Below are positions 15,240 to 24,157 of a DNA stretch of 64,000 nucleotides, piece after piece (within the stretch, counting starts at the first letter, position 1; every line of letters begins with the position of its first letter). The translations under genes were made by a program, and so were the position numbers. This DNA is from Comamonas testosteroni (GTDB taxonomy: Bacteria; Pseudomonadota; Gammaproteobacteria; Burkholderiales; Burkholderiaceae_C), in NCBI GenBank assembly GCA_008727115.1, contig CP044131.1, positions 2,294,001 to 2,358,000 of the forward strand, in the 5' to 3' direction. The notes below the pieces were generated by a model, which ran no database searches, had not been told where the DNA came from, and saw only the letters and a list, made by a program, of their open reading frames with translations.

Positions 15240-16693
15240 TACAGCAAAGGGGACGTCAGGCGTGCCACAGAAGAGAAAAGACGCTGATGCAACCCGGTCT
15301 CGCTGCGGTATTTCACGACCTGGGCATGGCTGAGGTCTTCATCAAACTGCTGTGCCAGCGCCTGGTTGAGCTCTTCTCCATAGCCGATCACGCAGACCTC
15401 GTAGTTCAGGAAGAAGCTGCGGTAGTCAAAATTGGCCGTGCCAATCATGGCCATGTTGTCGTCCACCACCAGCGTCTTGGAGTGCAGCATGCTGGCCTCG
15501 TATTCATAAATATGCACTCCGCAGCGAATCAGCTCATCAAAATAGGAGCGCGCTGCGGCCGTCACAAAAGCCGAATCGGACTTTTTGGGCACCAGAATTC
15601 GTACATCCACACCACGCAGCGCGGCATTGGTCAAGGCGGCCAGCGCCCCTTCGGTGGGCACGAAGTACGGCGTGGTCAGAAAAATGCGCTGCTGCGCTGC
15701 ATTGATGGCGGCCAGATAGGCGCGATAAATAGCATCGAGCTGATCATCTGGCCCGGAGGTCACCACTTGCATGGGAATCTCGCCATCGTCGAATTCGGGC
15801 AGCAGATCCTCGAGGTCATCGGGCAGCCTGTGCACATCGTTGCCGCGCGTATAGGCCCAGTCTTCAAGAAAAACCGTCTGCAGCCAGTTGACCACCGAGC
15901 CCTCGACCCGGATGTGCACATCGTGATAGGCGTCGTCCCGGATGCGTGCGTTTTCCTCGTCGGTGACGTTCACGCCGCCCGTAAAGCCCACCTTGCCATC
16001 ACAGATCAGAATCTTGCGGTGAGTGCGAAAGTTGATCACGGGACGCAGGCGCCGCCCCACCTTGGCATCGTGAAAGCGCAGCACCTCGACTCCGGCCTGC
16101 ACCAGCGGAGCGAGAAACTTGCGTCCCAGCTTTTTCGAGCCCAGCGCATCGACCAGCAAGCGCACCTGCACACCCTCTGTGGCCTTGGCGATCAGGAGAT
16201 CACGCAGTGCAGTACCGGTCTGATCGGGCTCATAGATGTAGTACTCCAAGTGCACATGATGGCGCGCAGCGCTCACCGCCTCGGCAATGGCATCAAAAGT
16301 CTGAGCACCGCCCACGAGCAACTGCATCGAGGTGGCCGTGCTCACCGGAAAGTCGCTGGTCATGCCCACCAGCCGGGCGACCTGCCGCAAGCGCTCCTGC
16401 TGCGCCGGAATACGCTCACGCAACTTCTGCAGGCCGGTGCGCACACGGGAACGCTTGCGCGAGCGCAGCCGCTTGATGCGCTGACGCTTCATGCGCTGCG
16501 GCCCGAAGTAGTAATAGACCAGCAGGCCCACGACCGGCAGTGCAGCCATGGACAGCAGCCAGCTCATGGTGGCAATGGGCTGACTGCGTTGCAGCAAAAT
16601 CCAGATACCGACCACGATCACATACAGCGTCCAGCCCACGGACAGCCAAAGCTTGACACTCTCATGACCGAGCTGTGTTGCTAACCAGTCCAA
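15239..16693 (-). CDS. cls: Cardiolipin synthase (phospholipase D family)
   Basis: A 484-residue inner-membrane enzyme that condenses two phosphatidylglycerols to cardiolipin and glycerol. Two transmembrane helices lie at the N-terminus (about 15-35 and 42-62). They are followed by two PLD HKD motifs: HRKILICD...GGVN (about 224-243) and HSKTLVVDD...GTANFDYRS (about 404-426). Length fits ClsA-type enzymes. It overlaps the sirtuin start by one base. It is transcribed away from the XRE regulator gene across a 148-base gap. Confidence 0.94.
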   Translation of the reverse strand: MDWLATQLGHESVKLWLSVGWTLYVIVVGIWILLQRSQPIATMSWLLSMAALPVVGLLVYYYFGPQRMKRQRIKRLRSRKRSRVRTGLQKLRERIPAQQERLRQVARLVGMTSDFPVSTATSMQLLVGGAQTFDAIAEAVSAARHHVHLEYYIYEPDQTGTALRDLLIAKATEGVQVRLLVDALGSKKLGRKFLAPLVQAGVEVLRFHDAKVGRRLRPVINFRTHRKILICDGKVGFTGGVNVTDEENARIRDDAYHDVHIRVEGSVVNWLQTVFLEDWAYTRGNDVHRLPDDLEDLLPEFDDGEIPMQVVTSGPDDQLDAIYRAYLAAINAAQQRIFLTTPYFVPTEGALAALTNAALRGVDVRILVPKKSDSAFVTAAARSYFDELIRCGVHIYEYEASMLHSKTLVVDDNMAMIGTANFDYRSFFLNYEVCVIGYGEELNQALAQQFDEDLSHAQVVKYRSETGLHQRLFSSVARLTSPLL

Positions 16694-16841
16694 TTGCTCA
16701 CTCCTGTTGTTTCATTCACCGCAGCCATGCTCGCACAAGCAGCGCCCTGGACAGCACGGCTGCAACATCGGGCATGCAGCCATCCAGGGTTTGCCACGCC
16801 CGCTCACTCAAGGGCGTGCCCGCACGAGTATATTGAGGCGC

Positions 16842-17105
16842 ATGACTTCTGAACTCATTACCACCTTGGCCCTGACCCGCAAAACAGTGCGCATGACACA
16901 GGCAGAGCTTGCCGAGCGTGCCGGCCTGTCGCGCATGGCGGTACAGCGCACGGAAACCGGCGATGTGGATCCCCGTTTTTCCACGCTGCAGGAAATGGCC
17001 CGCGTGCTGGGCATGGAGCTGATCGCCGTTCCCACAGCGCTGCTCCCCCAGGTTCAGGCGCTGCTTCAGCCTGCCGACGCCCTGGAGCCGCCCGTACAGC
17101 CTTGA
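16842..17105 (+). CDS. HipB-like XRE-family transcriptional regulator, without hipA
   Basis: An 87-residue DNA-binding protein from ATG 16842 (preceded by TTGAGG). The HTH_3 domain spans about residues 8-62: TRKTVRMTQAELAERAGLSR, MAVQRTETGDVDPRFSTLQE and MARVLGMELIAVP. The order and the MELIAVP ending resemble HipB antitoxins. In HipBA modules a HipA kinase gene follows; here the next gene is a GAF protein, and no HipA motif is seen nearby. It is therefore either an orphan regulator or the remnant of a lost module. Confidence 0.88.
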   Translation: MTSELITTLALTRKTVRMTQAELAERAGLSRMAVQRTETGDVDPRFSTLQEMARVLGMELIAVPTALLPQVQALLQPADALEPPVQP

Positions 17106-17214
17106 CAAGGTCGCCAGTCCAGCAAAATGAAGACTCTTACGTCTTGTTAATCCGGCCTGTACAAAGCCTGGGCCAAAATAGCCCCCATCGGAGCAGGCAG
17201 TCGAGGGTTTAGAG

Positions 17215-17829
17215 ATGACGATTCATAACTGGGATTACGAACCGGAAGATCTGGAGGTTCAGGTCAGCGAGTTGCTGCTGGCAACGGCCGATCACAGCGA
17301 TGAACTGATTGACGAAAGCGTGCGCAAGGTGCTGCATGAATTGCGCCAGCATCTGCGCATGGAGGTCATCTTTGTTTCCGAAATCCGCAATGGGCAACGC
17401 ATGTTCAAGCATGTCGATACTGCACCGGGCAAAGAGCTGATTGCTACCGGCGGTGGTGGCCCGCTGGAAGAGTCTTTTTGCCAGTGTGTGCTTGATGGCA
17501 TGCTGCCGCGCCTGGTGCACGACGCGGCAACACACCCGGCCTTTCCCAAGCTTCCTGCCACGCCCTTTCGGGTGGGCGCGCACCTGAGCTCGCCTATCGT
17601 TCTGGCCAATGGCAAGGTCTACGGGACCCTGTGCTGCTTCAGCCAGGGCGGTGATGACAGCTTGAGCGAGAAGGATCTGCACAAGCTGGAATGCGTAGCC
17701 AAGATTACGGCCAAACGCATTGACATCAAACAGGCGCAGGAGCTGCAGGAGCAGCTCTCGAAATGGGAGCTTCAGCCGCTGGAAGAAAAACGCCGTGCTA
17801 CAGCACCGACCTTCCCTAAGAAGCTCTAA
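17215..17829 (+). CDS. GAF-domain protein
   Basis: A 204-residue cytoplasmic protein built almost entirely of one GAF domain (about residues 25-175), with LEESFCQCVLDGMLPRLVHD and SSPIVLANGKVYGTLCCFSQ as the ligand-pocket strands. No output domain (GGDEF, EAL, kinase or HTH) is attached. GAF domains bind cyclic nucleotides, haem or small ligands, but the ligand cannot be predicted here. It is 109 bases downstream of the XRE regulator gene, same strand. A GCCGCT/AGCGGC hairpin just after the stop (about 17848-17861) is a possible weak terminator shared with the convergent hydrolase gene. Confidence 0.88.
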   Translation: MTIHNWDYEPEDLEVQVSELLLATADHSDELIDESVRKVLHELRQHLRMEVIFVSEIRNGQRMFKHVDTAPGKELIATGGGGPLEESFCQCVLDGMLPRLVHDAATHPAFPKLPATPFRVGAHLSSPIVLANGKVYGTLCCFSQGGDDSLSEKDLHKLECVAKITAKRIDIKQAQELQEQLSKWELQPLEEKRRATAPTFPKKL

Positions 17830-17862
17830 TCTGGACGCCCCTGATCAGCCGCTGAAGCGGCT

Positions 17863-18711
17863 TCAGGGCACCGCCACACAAATCTGGCGCTGCTCTCCCA
17901 GACCATCCGCGCCCAGTTGCACAACATCGCCGGGCTGAAGAAAGATGGGCTCAGGCTTTTGCCCCAGCCCTACCCCGGCAGGCGTTCCGGTCAGAATGAC
18001 ATCGCCGGCCTCCAGCGTCATGAACTGGCTGATATAGCTGATCACTTGAGGCACGCCAAAGATGAAGTTGCGGGTATTGCCACTTTGCATGCGCTGACCA
18101 TTGACCTCCAGCCAGAGCGCAATGCCGTGCGGGTCTGCCACCTCATCGGCTGTCAGCAGCCAGGGGCCCAGCGGCGCAAAGCTGTCATGGCTCTTTCCCT
18201 TGTCCCAGGTACCACCTCGCTCCATCTGCCAGGCGCGCTCCGACACATCGTTGGCCAGCACATAGCCAGCCACATGCTCCATGGCAGCCTCTTCGCCAAC
18301 CCGCGTGGCTCGGTGGCCAATGACCACACCCAGCTCCACCTCCCAGTCCACCTTGGTCGCCCCTGGCGGAATCTGTACATCATCATTGGGGCCATTGATG
18401 GCCGTGACGGCTTTCATGAACAGCACAGGTTCGGCAGGCGCGGCAGTTCCCGTTTCTGCAGCATGGTCTGCATAGTTCAATCCCACACAAACGATCTTGC
18501 CCACCTGGGCTACAGGGCAGCCCAGTCGCGGCTCACCTGCCACCACCGGCAGTTCGTCAAGGCTTCGCTCTCGCCAGAGGCACAGCTTCTCAGGCACAAG
18601 CTCTGCACCGCGCCAGTCCTGCACCCACGCCGAGGCATCGCGCAGCGCTCCTTGCGCATCCAACAAACCCGGCTTTTCAGCTCCTGCGGCTCCAAATCGA
18701 ACCAATTTCAT
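17863..18711 (-). CDS. Fumarylacetoacetate hydrolase (FAH) family protein
   Basis: A 282-residue cytoplasmic enzyme. ATG 18711 is chosen over the in-frame ATG at 18762 because a GGAGGT ribosome-binding site lies just before it and the protein then starts like its family (MKLVRFGAAG). Conserved blocks are VCVGLNYADHAAE, FMKAVTAINGPND (substrate-loop region) and KVDWEVELGVVIG, whose acidic residues bind the catalytic metal; GDVILTGTPAGVG is near the end. Members cleave C-C or act as isomerases and decarboxylases on beta-diketo acids from aromatic catabolism. The substrate is not predictable, and no catabolic operon is adjacent. Confidence 0.93.
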   Translation of the reverse strand: MKLVRFGAAGAEKPGLLDAQGALRDASAWVQDWRGAELVPEKLCLWRERSLDELPVVAGEPRLGCPVAQVGKIVCVGLNYADHAAETGTAAPAEPVLFMKAVTAINGPNDDVQIPPGATKVDWEVELGVVIGHRATRVGEEAAMEHVAGYVLANDVSERAWQMERGGTWDKGKSHDSFAPLGPWLLTADEVADPHGIALWLEVNGQRMQSGNTRNFIFGVPQVISYISQFMTLEAGDVILTGTPAGVGLGQKPEPIFLQPGDVVQLGADGLGEQRQICVAVP

Positions 18712-18840
18712 TACGACCTCCGTTGATGCTCCATCGTCAGAAGCACTGGATTGAAATTTCATTCAAAAACGCATGAAGCCCTTGGCCAGCTTCGGAGTAA
18801 AGCTATCCCATCAGGTACTCATCCCGACAGTCTGGCGGGC

Positions 18841-19584
18841 TCATTTCTGCGTGTTCAGCAGCAGAGGCAGTGCCTGAGCCGATGGCAGGGCCATCACCTG
18901 ATCCGCCACCGCGTCCAGTTCGCTGACATGTGGATTGATGATGACAATGCGCGCCCCGCTTCTACGCGCAATCTGGGCCAGTCCGGCGGCAGGATAAACT
19001 GCACCGGAGGTGCCGACCACCAGCATCAGCTGGCAATGCTCTGCCGCCTGCTCCGCCTTGGCCCAGGTCTGGGCCGGCAGGGTCTCGCCAAACCACACCA
19101 CCGCAGGGCGCAGCAGGTTGCCGCAAACCGCGCAATGCGGCGGCTCTCCTGGTACTGGGTGGGCCAAGTCGCATGACGCACAGCAGCGATTCAACCAGCG
19201 ATTGCGTCTGAGGTCACCGTGCAGGCACAGCACGTCTTCACTACCTGCAAGCTGATGCAGACCATCGACGTTCTGCGTGATCAGGGTCATTCTTCCGGGA
19301 TGACTCAGAGCCCACTGGGCCAAAGCCAGATGCCCTGCATTGGGTACCACTGCATCCAGCTGCTCCCGCCGATGCTCATACCAGCGCCAGACATGGGCGG
19401 GGTCGCGCCTATACCCTGCCTCGCTGGCCATTTCTTCGGGCTTGAACTGGGCCCAGTAACCAGTGCCGTCATCCCTGAAGGTGGGCACACCGGACTCAGC
19501 GCTGACGCCGGCCCCAGTCAAGACTGCCACCCGCTCGGACTTCTCCAGCCACTGCCGGACTTCGGCAATGACATTGCTCCACAT
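18841..19584 (-). CDS. cobB: NAD-dependent protein deacylase, Sir2 family (class III, CobB-like)
   Basis: A 247-residue sirtuin from ATG 19584 (the frame is open to 19707 but the extra residues are not sirtuin-like). It has GAGVSAESGVPTFRD for NAD binding, TQNVDGLHQLAG and CLHGDLR for catalysis, a zinc site (CCASC, CAVC), and VGTSGAVYPAAGLA. The YEHRREQ segment provides the Tyr-x-x-Arg pair that marks class III enzymes able to remove succinyl and malonyl groups. It differs clearly from the class II sirtuin at 14.4-15.2 kb, so the two should have different substrate ranges. The gene is divergent from the histidine kinase gene. Confidence 0.92.
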   Translation of the reverse strand: MWSNVIAEVRQWLEKSERVAVLTGAGVSAESGVPTFRDDGTGYWAQFKPEEMASEAGYRRDPAHVWRWYEHRREQLDAVVPNAGHLALAQWALSHPGRMTLITQNVDGLHQLAGSEDVLCLHGDLRRNRWLNRCCASCDLAHPVPGEPPHCAVCGNLLRPAVVWFGETLPAQTWAKAEQAAEHCQLMLVVGTSGAVYPAAGLAQIARRSGARIVIINPHVSELDAVADQVMALPSAQALPLLLNTQK

Positions 19585-19705
19585 CGAAGAATTGACAATC
19601 AATGACTGATCCAATGCAATCACCTCAAAAAGCACGTTGCGACATGGAAGACTCCTGTCGCTCAACAAGTTGACTACTTTGCCTGAAATTGCAGCACACC
19701 CGCAC

Positions 19706-21658
19706 ATGAACGACTCGGAGCAGTTGATCGTACTTCAGCAGGCCATGAAGCCAGCCACTCTGGCATGGGGCCTTGTTGCAATACCCAGCATAGAGCTGAG
19801 TTTTGCCAATCCAGCTCTGCAAGACTGGCTACGGGCTTTGCCTTCTCCATCCTCTTTCAAGCTTGAGAAATTCGAGCAAGTCAGGCAAGCAGTGATTCAG
19901 TGTCTACAAACCGGCCAGGAAGTCTCGACGGACTTGCCCGGTATAACAGGACGCTGGCACTTCAGCCCCCTTGAAGGCCTGGCCCGGGCAGATACCGTGC
20001 AGTGCTATGTACTGCCCGCCCCTTTGGCCCCTGCTTCACCTGAGGGTGGCCCAGCACAGGAGCCCTCCCTGGCGCCAGGGCTCGGGCAGCTCGGCCGCTT
20101 TGAGACTTTCCTCGACCACCTGCCCTTTCATGTCTGGATTGCAACTCCCCATGGAGAGCTGACCTGGCTCAACCGGTCACTGCACGAATATGCCTATCAA
20201 CAGGCCGCGGCGGTGAACCTGCGGGATGGTCTCTGGATTGATATCGTCCACCCGGATGACATGGCTGTCGTCAACACCAGTCTGTCACGCGCCCTGATTA
20301 CCGAACAGACCACCGGTTACCGCCTGCGCGTCAAGCGTCATGACGGTCAGTACCAATGGTTTTTCGCCTCCCTGTCACCGGTCAAGGACTCTCAGGGACA
20401 GACTCTTTACTGGGTAGGTGCGAACCTCAATATCGATAGCTTGCGGCAGTCCGAGGTCAGGCTGCACGACCAGATCGCCTTGCTCGCTCATCAGCTCACA
20501 CTCAAGCAGCAAACGCTGGAGCAGGCCGAAGCTTATCTTGCGCAGGTTCAGAAAATCAATATCGTTCATCAGCTCTCGGCCGGTGTTGTGCACGATGTGA
20601 AAAATCTGCTGTTCATCTCCAGCCTGCATGCAGGTCTGCTCGAGCGTCAGCTCAACGAGCCCCAGCAGCGCGAGCATGTGAACATGATCCTCAACACCAT
20701 CCAGAAAGCGGGAGATCTGGCATCGCATCTGACAGGCTTCAGCAGCCGCAAGTCCGTGCAGCTTCAGGCAGCCGACCCACGCGAGTTAGTCATGCAGCTG
20801 GAACCCCTGCTGAACAAGGCCGCAGGTCAGGACGGCACACTGACACTGATCACGCCCCCAGGCGCCTGGCTGATCAACGTGGACAAGCTGTACTTCGAGA
20901 ATTCGCTGATCAATCTTTGCATCAATGCCCGAGATGCCACCGCAGGCCAGGGCCAGATCACCGTCGCTGTAGAGAATGTGTTGCTGGAGCGCAGCGATCA
21001 CACGGGAGAGCATGTCAAAGTCAGTGTTCGCGACAAGGGCTGCGGCATGAGCGAAGAGGTCCGCTCTCAGGTCTTCGAGATGTTTTTCAGCACCAAGGCC
21101 GAAGGCAAAGGGGCTGGGTTGGGACTGCCCATGGTGAAGAACTTCATGGACCACTCCCATGGCTTGATCGATGTGGAGAGTGCCCTTGGCAAAGGCACGA
21201 CAGTCAGTCTGTACTTTCCCAGAGCCGGATCGGTGCCGCAAAAACAGGCTGCGCCACAAGCCGTGTGCAGCAAACACACTGTCTTGCTGATTGAACCCGA
21301 CCTGGCCACCCGCAACGCCATGGCCCAGGCTCTGTATGAAATGGGACATGAAGTGGTCACAGCCTATCTGCCTCAGGTGGCTCTGCGCTACCTGCGCAAC
21401 GGACTCAAGGTGGATCTCATCATTGCCTCGGCAGACCTGCACCAAGATCCAGAAAAGCAAGGGATGCAGCAGCTGCGCACATCCTCACCGGGAACGCCTT
21501 TTGTGCTGACCTGCACACCGCAGACACTCACCATGCTGACCTCGCTCCAGCACAACGACAGAGTTCTGACACGCCCGGTCAATACACAGGTTCTGGGCAA
21601 GCTCGTCGGTGACATGCTGCGCCCTCATAGTCCGGAACATTCCACTGTGCAGGCATGA
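19706..21658 (+). CDS. PAS-domain sensor histidine kinase with degenerate C-terminal receiver
   Basis: A 650-residue protein with no transmembrane segment, so presumably a cytoplasmic sensor. The start is uncertain: ATG 19706 is used, and TTG 19637 is possible. A PAS domain spans about 130-250 (FLDHLPFHVWIATPHGELTW, LDIVHPDDMAVV-like block), followed by a coiled coil. Next come the H-box (GVVHDVKNLLF, His about 295), the N-box (LINLCINARDA) and the G-boxes (DKGCGMSEEV, GKGAGLGLPMVKNF). The receiver at about 525-645 lacks the phospho-acceptor: where Asp is expected after VDLIIA there is Ser, and the usual Lys-Pro is Arg-Pro. So the kinase core is intact but the receiver is probably a pseudo-receiver. 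No partner regulator is adjacent. Confidence 0.87.
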   Translation: MNDSEQLIVLQQAMKPATLAWGLVAIPSIELSFANPALQDWLRALPSPSSFKLEKFEQVRQAVIQCLQTGQEVSTDLPGITGRWHFSPLEGLARADTVQCYVLPAPLAPASPEGGPAQEPSLAPGLGQLGRFETFLDHLPFHVWIATPHGELTWLNRSLHEYAYQQAAAVNLRDGLWIDIVHPDDMAVVNTSLSRALITEQTTGYRLRVKRHDGQYQWFFASLSPVKDSQGQTLYWVGANLNIDSLRQSEVRLHDQIALLAHQLTLKQQTLEQAEAYLAQVQKINIVHQLSAGVVHDVKNLLFISSLHAGLLERQLNEPQQREHVNMILNTIQKAGDLASHLTGFSSRKSVQLQAADPRELVMQLEPLLNKAAGQDGTLTLITPPGAWLINVDKLYFENSLINLCINARDATAGQGQITVAVENVLLERSDHTGEHVKVSVRDKGCGMSEEVRSQVFEMFFSTKAEGKGAGLGLPMVKNFMDHSHGLIDVESALGKGTTVSLYFPRAGSVPQKQAAPQAVCSKHTVLLIEPDLATRNAMAQALYEMGHEVVTAYLPQVALRYLRNGLKVDLIIASADLHQDPEKQGMQQLRTSSPGTPFVLTCTPQTLTMLTSLQHNDRVLTRPVNTQVLGKLVGDMLRPHSPEHSTVQA

Positions 21659-21693
21659 AAAAAGCGCAGCCGTTGATGCGGCTGCGCTTTTTT
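21658..21693. terminator. Bidirectional terminator between the histidine kinase and rlmB genes
   Basis: AGCGCAGCCG (21663-21672) pairs perfectly with CGGCTGCGCT (21679-21688) around 6 bases, with A-run on the left and T-run on the right. It serves both convergent genes. Confidence 0.93.
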
Positions 21694-21732
21694 AGTGTTA
21701 CCGGAGGCTCTGACCTCCAGCCTCTATCTCTC

Positions 21733-22497
21733 TCAGGCCTTGGGAGCTGCGGCCAGACGCTGGCGCAAAGCCTCATACAGGCACACGCCGCTGGCCACGG
21801 ATACATTCAGGCTCTCCACAGCGCCCTGCATGGGGATGCTGACCAGCGCATCGCAGGTCTTGCGGGTGAGCTGGCGCATGCCATCACCTTCTGCCCCCAG
21901 AACCAGCGCCGTAGGGCCGGTCAAATCCATCTGGTAGAGGTGCTTGTCGGCATCACCGCTGGTACCAATCACCCAGATGCCACGCTCCTTGAGTTCCTTG
22001 AGTGTTCGCGCCAGATTGGTGACCATGAAATAAGGCACGGTCTCGGCAGCGCCACTGGCCACCTTCGCCACGGTGGCATTGATGCCTGCCGCATGATCTT
22101 TCGGAGCAATCACGGCATGCACACCCGAGCCATCGGCCACACGCAGACAGGCTCCCAGATTGTGCGGATCCGTCACACCGTCCAGCACCAGCAGCAAAGG
22201 CGCTTTCACGCCATCGGCCTCCAGGTCATCGAGCAGCTCATCGAGAGTGCGAGTGTCCTTGACCTCTTCCACACGCGCAGCCACCCCCTGATGACCATGC
22301 GAGCCCGCCAGCTTGGCTATGCGCAGAGCATCCGCTTCAATCAGGCGCACCCCGGCTTCCTTGGCGCGCTCCAGAAACTGGCGCATGCGTGCATCGCGGC
22401 GCGAAGCCTCGAAATAGACTTCAATAATGGATTGGGGGGCGGTCTTCAGACGCACGCCTACGGCGTGGAAGCCGAACAGAACTTTGGGGGACGACAT
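21733..22497 (-). CDS. rlmB: 23S rRNA (guanosine(2251)-2'-O)-methyltransferase RlmB
   Basis: A 254-residue SpoU-family (SPOUT) methyltransferase that 2'-O-methylates G2251 in the ribosomal P loop. The N-terminal substrate-binding domain starts [14 protein letters not shown]. The knotted catalytic domain carries [18 protein letters not shown] (motif 1), a long middle, [17 protein letters not shown] (motif 2) and [19 protein letters not shown] (motif 3). Length equals that of E. coli RlmB (243) plus a short tail. It is often found beside rnr; here it is alone and convergent with the kinase gene. Confidence 0.96.
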   Translation of the reverse strand: MSSPKVLFGFHAVGVRLKTAPQSIIEVYFEASRRDARMRQFLERAKEAGVRLIEADALRIAKLAGSHGHQGVAARVEEVKDTRTLDELLDDLEADGVKAPLLLVLDGVTDPHNLGACLRVADGSGVHAVIAPKDHAAGINATVAKVASGAAETVPYFMVTNLARTLKELKERGIWVIGTSGDADKHLYQMDLTGPTALVLGAEGDGMRQLTRKTCDALVSIPMQGAVESLNVSVASGVCLYEALRQRLAAAPKA

Positions 22498-22816
22498 AGA
22501 GCCGCATTATCCGGGGGATTTCGCCAAGTCAACGACGCAGTCCATCATGTCTGGGCTGTCAGCTGTGTTTTTTCATTGCCGCTACACTGCGCACCCAACG
22601 GGCAGCATGCCAGCGCTTCATTTCGGCTACCTATGCCTTGCGCAGGGTGTCAGCCTTCACACCGCCAGCCGCCCACGGGCTGCCAGGCCCGCCGGCTACT
22701 GTCCATCTCCCCGCACAGTGCTCACGTACCCAGACTGCGCCGCCTTGCTCTTCACGCTGCGCCTCTGAGTACTTTCGCGCTTGTGGACTTCCTTTATTCC
22801 ACCGTACACACTCAGC
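22498..22816. other. Intergenic stretch between rlmB and sstT
   Basis: About 320 bases between divergent genes. It must contain both promoters. Apart from a possible -10-like TACACT near 22586, I see no clear promoter, hairpin or repeat. The region just before the sstT start has no good Shine-Dalgarno sequence. Confidence 0.4.
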
Positions 22817-24049
22817 ATGCTCAACGCTTTGCTCGATAGGCTCAACCGCACCAGTCTGGTGTTGCAGATTCTGATAGCCCTGGTTCTGGGCGGCCTGGTT
22901 GCCTGGCTCTGGCCTGGCGCAGCCCAACCCGTCTCCTTGCTGGGCTCACTGTTCATCTCCGCACTGAAGGCAGCCGCTCCGGTGCTCGTGTTCCTGCTCG
23001 TCATGGCCGCCATCAGCGGCCACCGCCCCGGTCAGGAAACTCAGATCAAGCCTGTCATCTTCCTGTATGTCATCGGTACGCTGGCCGCAGCCTGCGTGGC
23101 CGTGATGGCCAGCGCCCTGTTCCCTTCCGTGATCCACTTCCGGGAGGCCCCTCAGGTGGCAAGCGTGCCCGGCAATATCAGTCAGGTGCTGACTACCGTG
23201 GTCAAAAGCGCTTTCGACAACCCTGTCAATGCACTGCTGAACGCCAACTACATCGGCATTCTGGTCTGGGCCATTGCCTTGGGTGCAGCCTTGCGCCATG
23301 CCAGCGCCTCCACACGCGCCATGGTCGAGGACTTCGGCCAGGCCATCACCCGTGTGATCCAGGGCGTGATCCGTCTGGCTCCGCTGGGCATTTTTGGTCT
23401 GGTGGTTGCCACCTTCTCCGAAGGTGGCCTGGAAGCTCTCAAGGACTACGCCCACCTGCTGGCCGTACTCGTGGGCTGCATGCTGTTCGTGGCGCTGGTG
23501 GTCAACCCTGTCATTGTCTGGACGCAGACCCGTCGCAACCCCTATCCGCTGGTGCTGACCTGCCTGCGCGAGAGCGCCATCACGGCCTTTTTCACCCGCA
23601 GCTCCGGTGCCAACATCCCCGTGAACCTGGCCCTGGCCAAAAAGCTCAAGCTCGACGAGAACACCTACAGCATCTCCATTCCCCTGGGAGCCACCATCAA
23701 CATGGCCGGCGCGGCCATCACCATCAGCGTGCTGACGCTGGCTGCGGCTCACACGCTTGAGATCTCGGCGGACATTCCCACTGCCATCTTGCTGTGCGTA
23801 GTCTCTGCGGTCTGCGCCTGCGGTGCCTCGGGCGTGCCCGGCGGCTCCTTGCTGCTGATTCCCCTGGCCTGCAGCCTGTTCAACATCCCCAACGATGTGG
23901 CCATGCAAGTCGTTGGCGTGGGCTATGTGATCGGCGTGATCCAGGACTCCACCGAAACCGCTCTGAACTCGTCGACCGACGTGCTCTTCACCGCTGCAGC
24001 CTGCCGCGCCGCTGAGCGCAAAGCTGGCCTGGAAGTTCCTCGCATCTGA
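22817..24049 (+). CDS. sstT: Serine/threonine:sodium symporter SstT
   Basis: A 410-residue inner-membrane symporter of the dicarboxylate/amino acid:cation (DAACS) family, importing serine and threonine with Na+. ATG 22817 gives the normal start [19 protein letters not shown]. Signature segments include [14 protein letters not shown] (serine-rich hairpin), [20 protein letters not shown] (the TM7 region) and [17 protein letters not shown] (the second hairpin), and [19 protein letters not shown] near the C-terminus. Length matches E. coli SstT (414). It is followed by a repeat copy and a strong terminator. Confidence 0.95.
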   Translation: MLNALLDRLNRTSLVLQILIALVLGGLVAWLWPGAAQPVSLLGSLFISALKAAAPVLVFLLVMAAISGHRPGQETQIKPVIFLYVIGTLAAACVAVMASALFPSVIHFREAPQVASVPGNISQVLTTVVKSAFDNPVNALLNANYIGILVWAIALGAALRHASASTRAMVEDFGQAITRVIQGVIRLAPLGIFGLVVATFSEGGLEALKDYAHLLAVLVGCMLFVALVVNPVIVWTQTRRNPYPLVLTCLRESAITAFFTRSSGANIPVNLALAKKLKLDENTYSISIPLGATINMAGAAITISVLTLAAAHTLEISADIPTAILLCVVSAVCACGASGVPGGSLLLIPLACSLFNIPNDVAMQVVGVGYVIGVIQDSTETALNSSTDVLFTAAACRAAERKAGLEVPRI

Positions 24050-24055
24050 TCGATT

Positions 24056-24099
24056 CAATATTGATAGCTACTCTCCCTTACCAGCAAAGGGATAAAAGC
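24056..24099 (+). repeat. Dispersed GATAGCTGCTAGCGCTT repeat, copy 5 (diverged)
   Basis: Plus strand reads ATATTGATAGCTACTCTCCC, then TTACCAGCAAAGGGATAAAA. It keeps the TTGATAGCT start and the paired middle but is diverged. It lies between the sstT stop and its terminator. Confidence 0.6.
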
Positions 24100-24131
24100 A
24101 AAAAAGGCCTGTATTCATACAGGCCTTTTTT
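24100..24131. terminator. Bidirectional terminator between sstT and ybbA
   Basis: AAAAAAGGCCTGTAT and ATACAGGCCTTTTTT form a perfect stem (24100-24131). It serves both convergent genes. Confidence 0.93.
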
Positions 24132-24157
24132 GCTTCTTCATGGATCTGCGTGAGGCT

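Noticed and set aside
16842..17105. HipBA toxin-antitoxin module
   Set aside because: No HipA kinase reading frame is present downstream; the next gene is a GAF protein.
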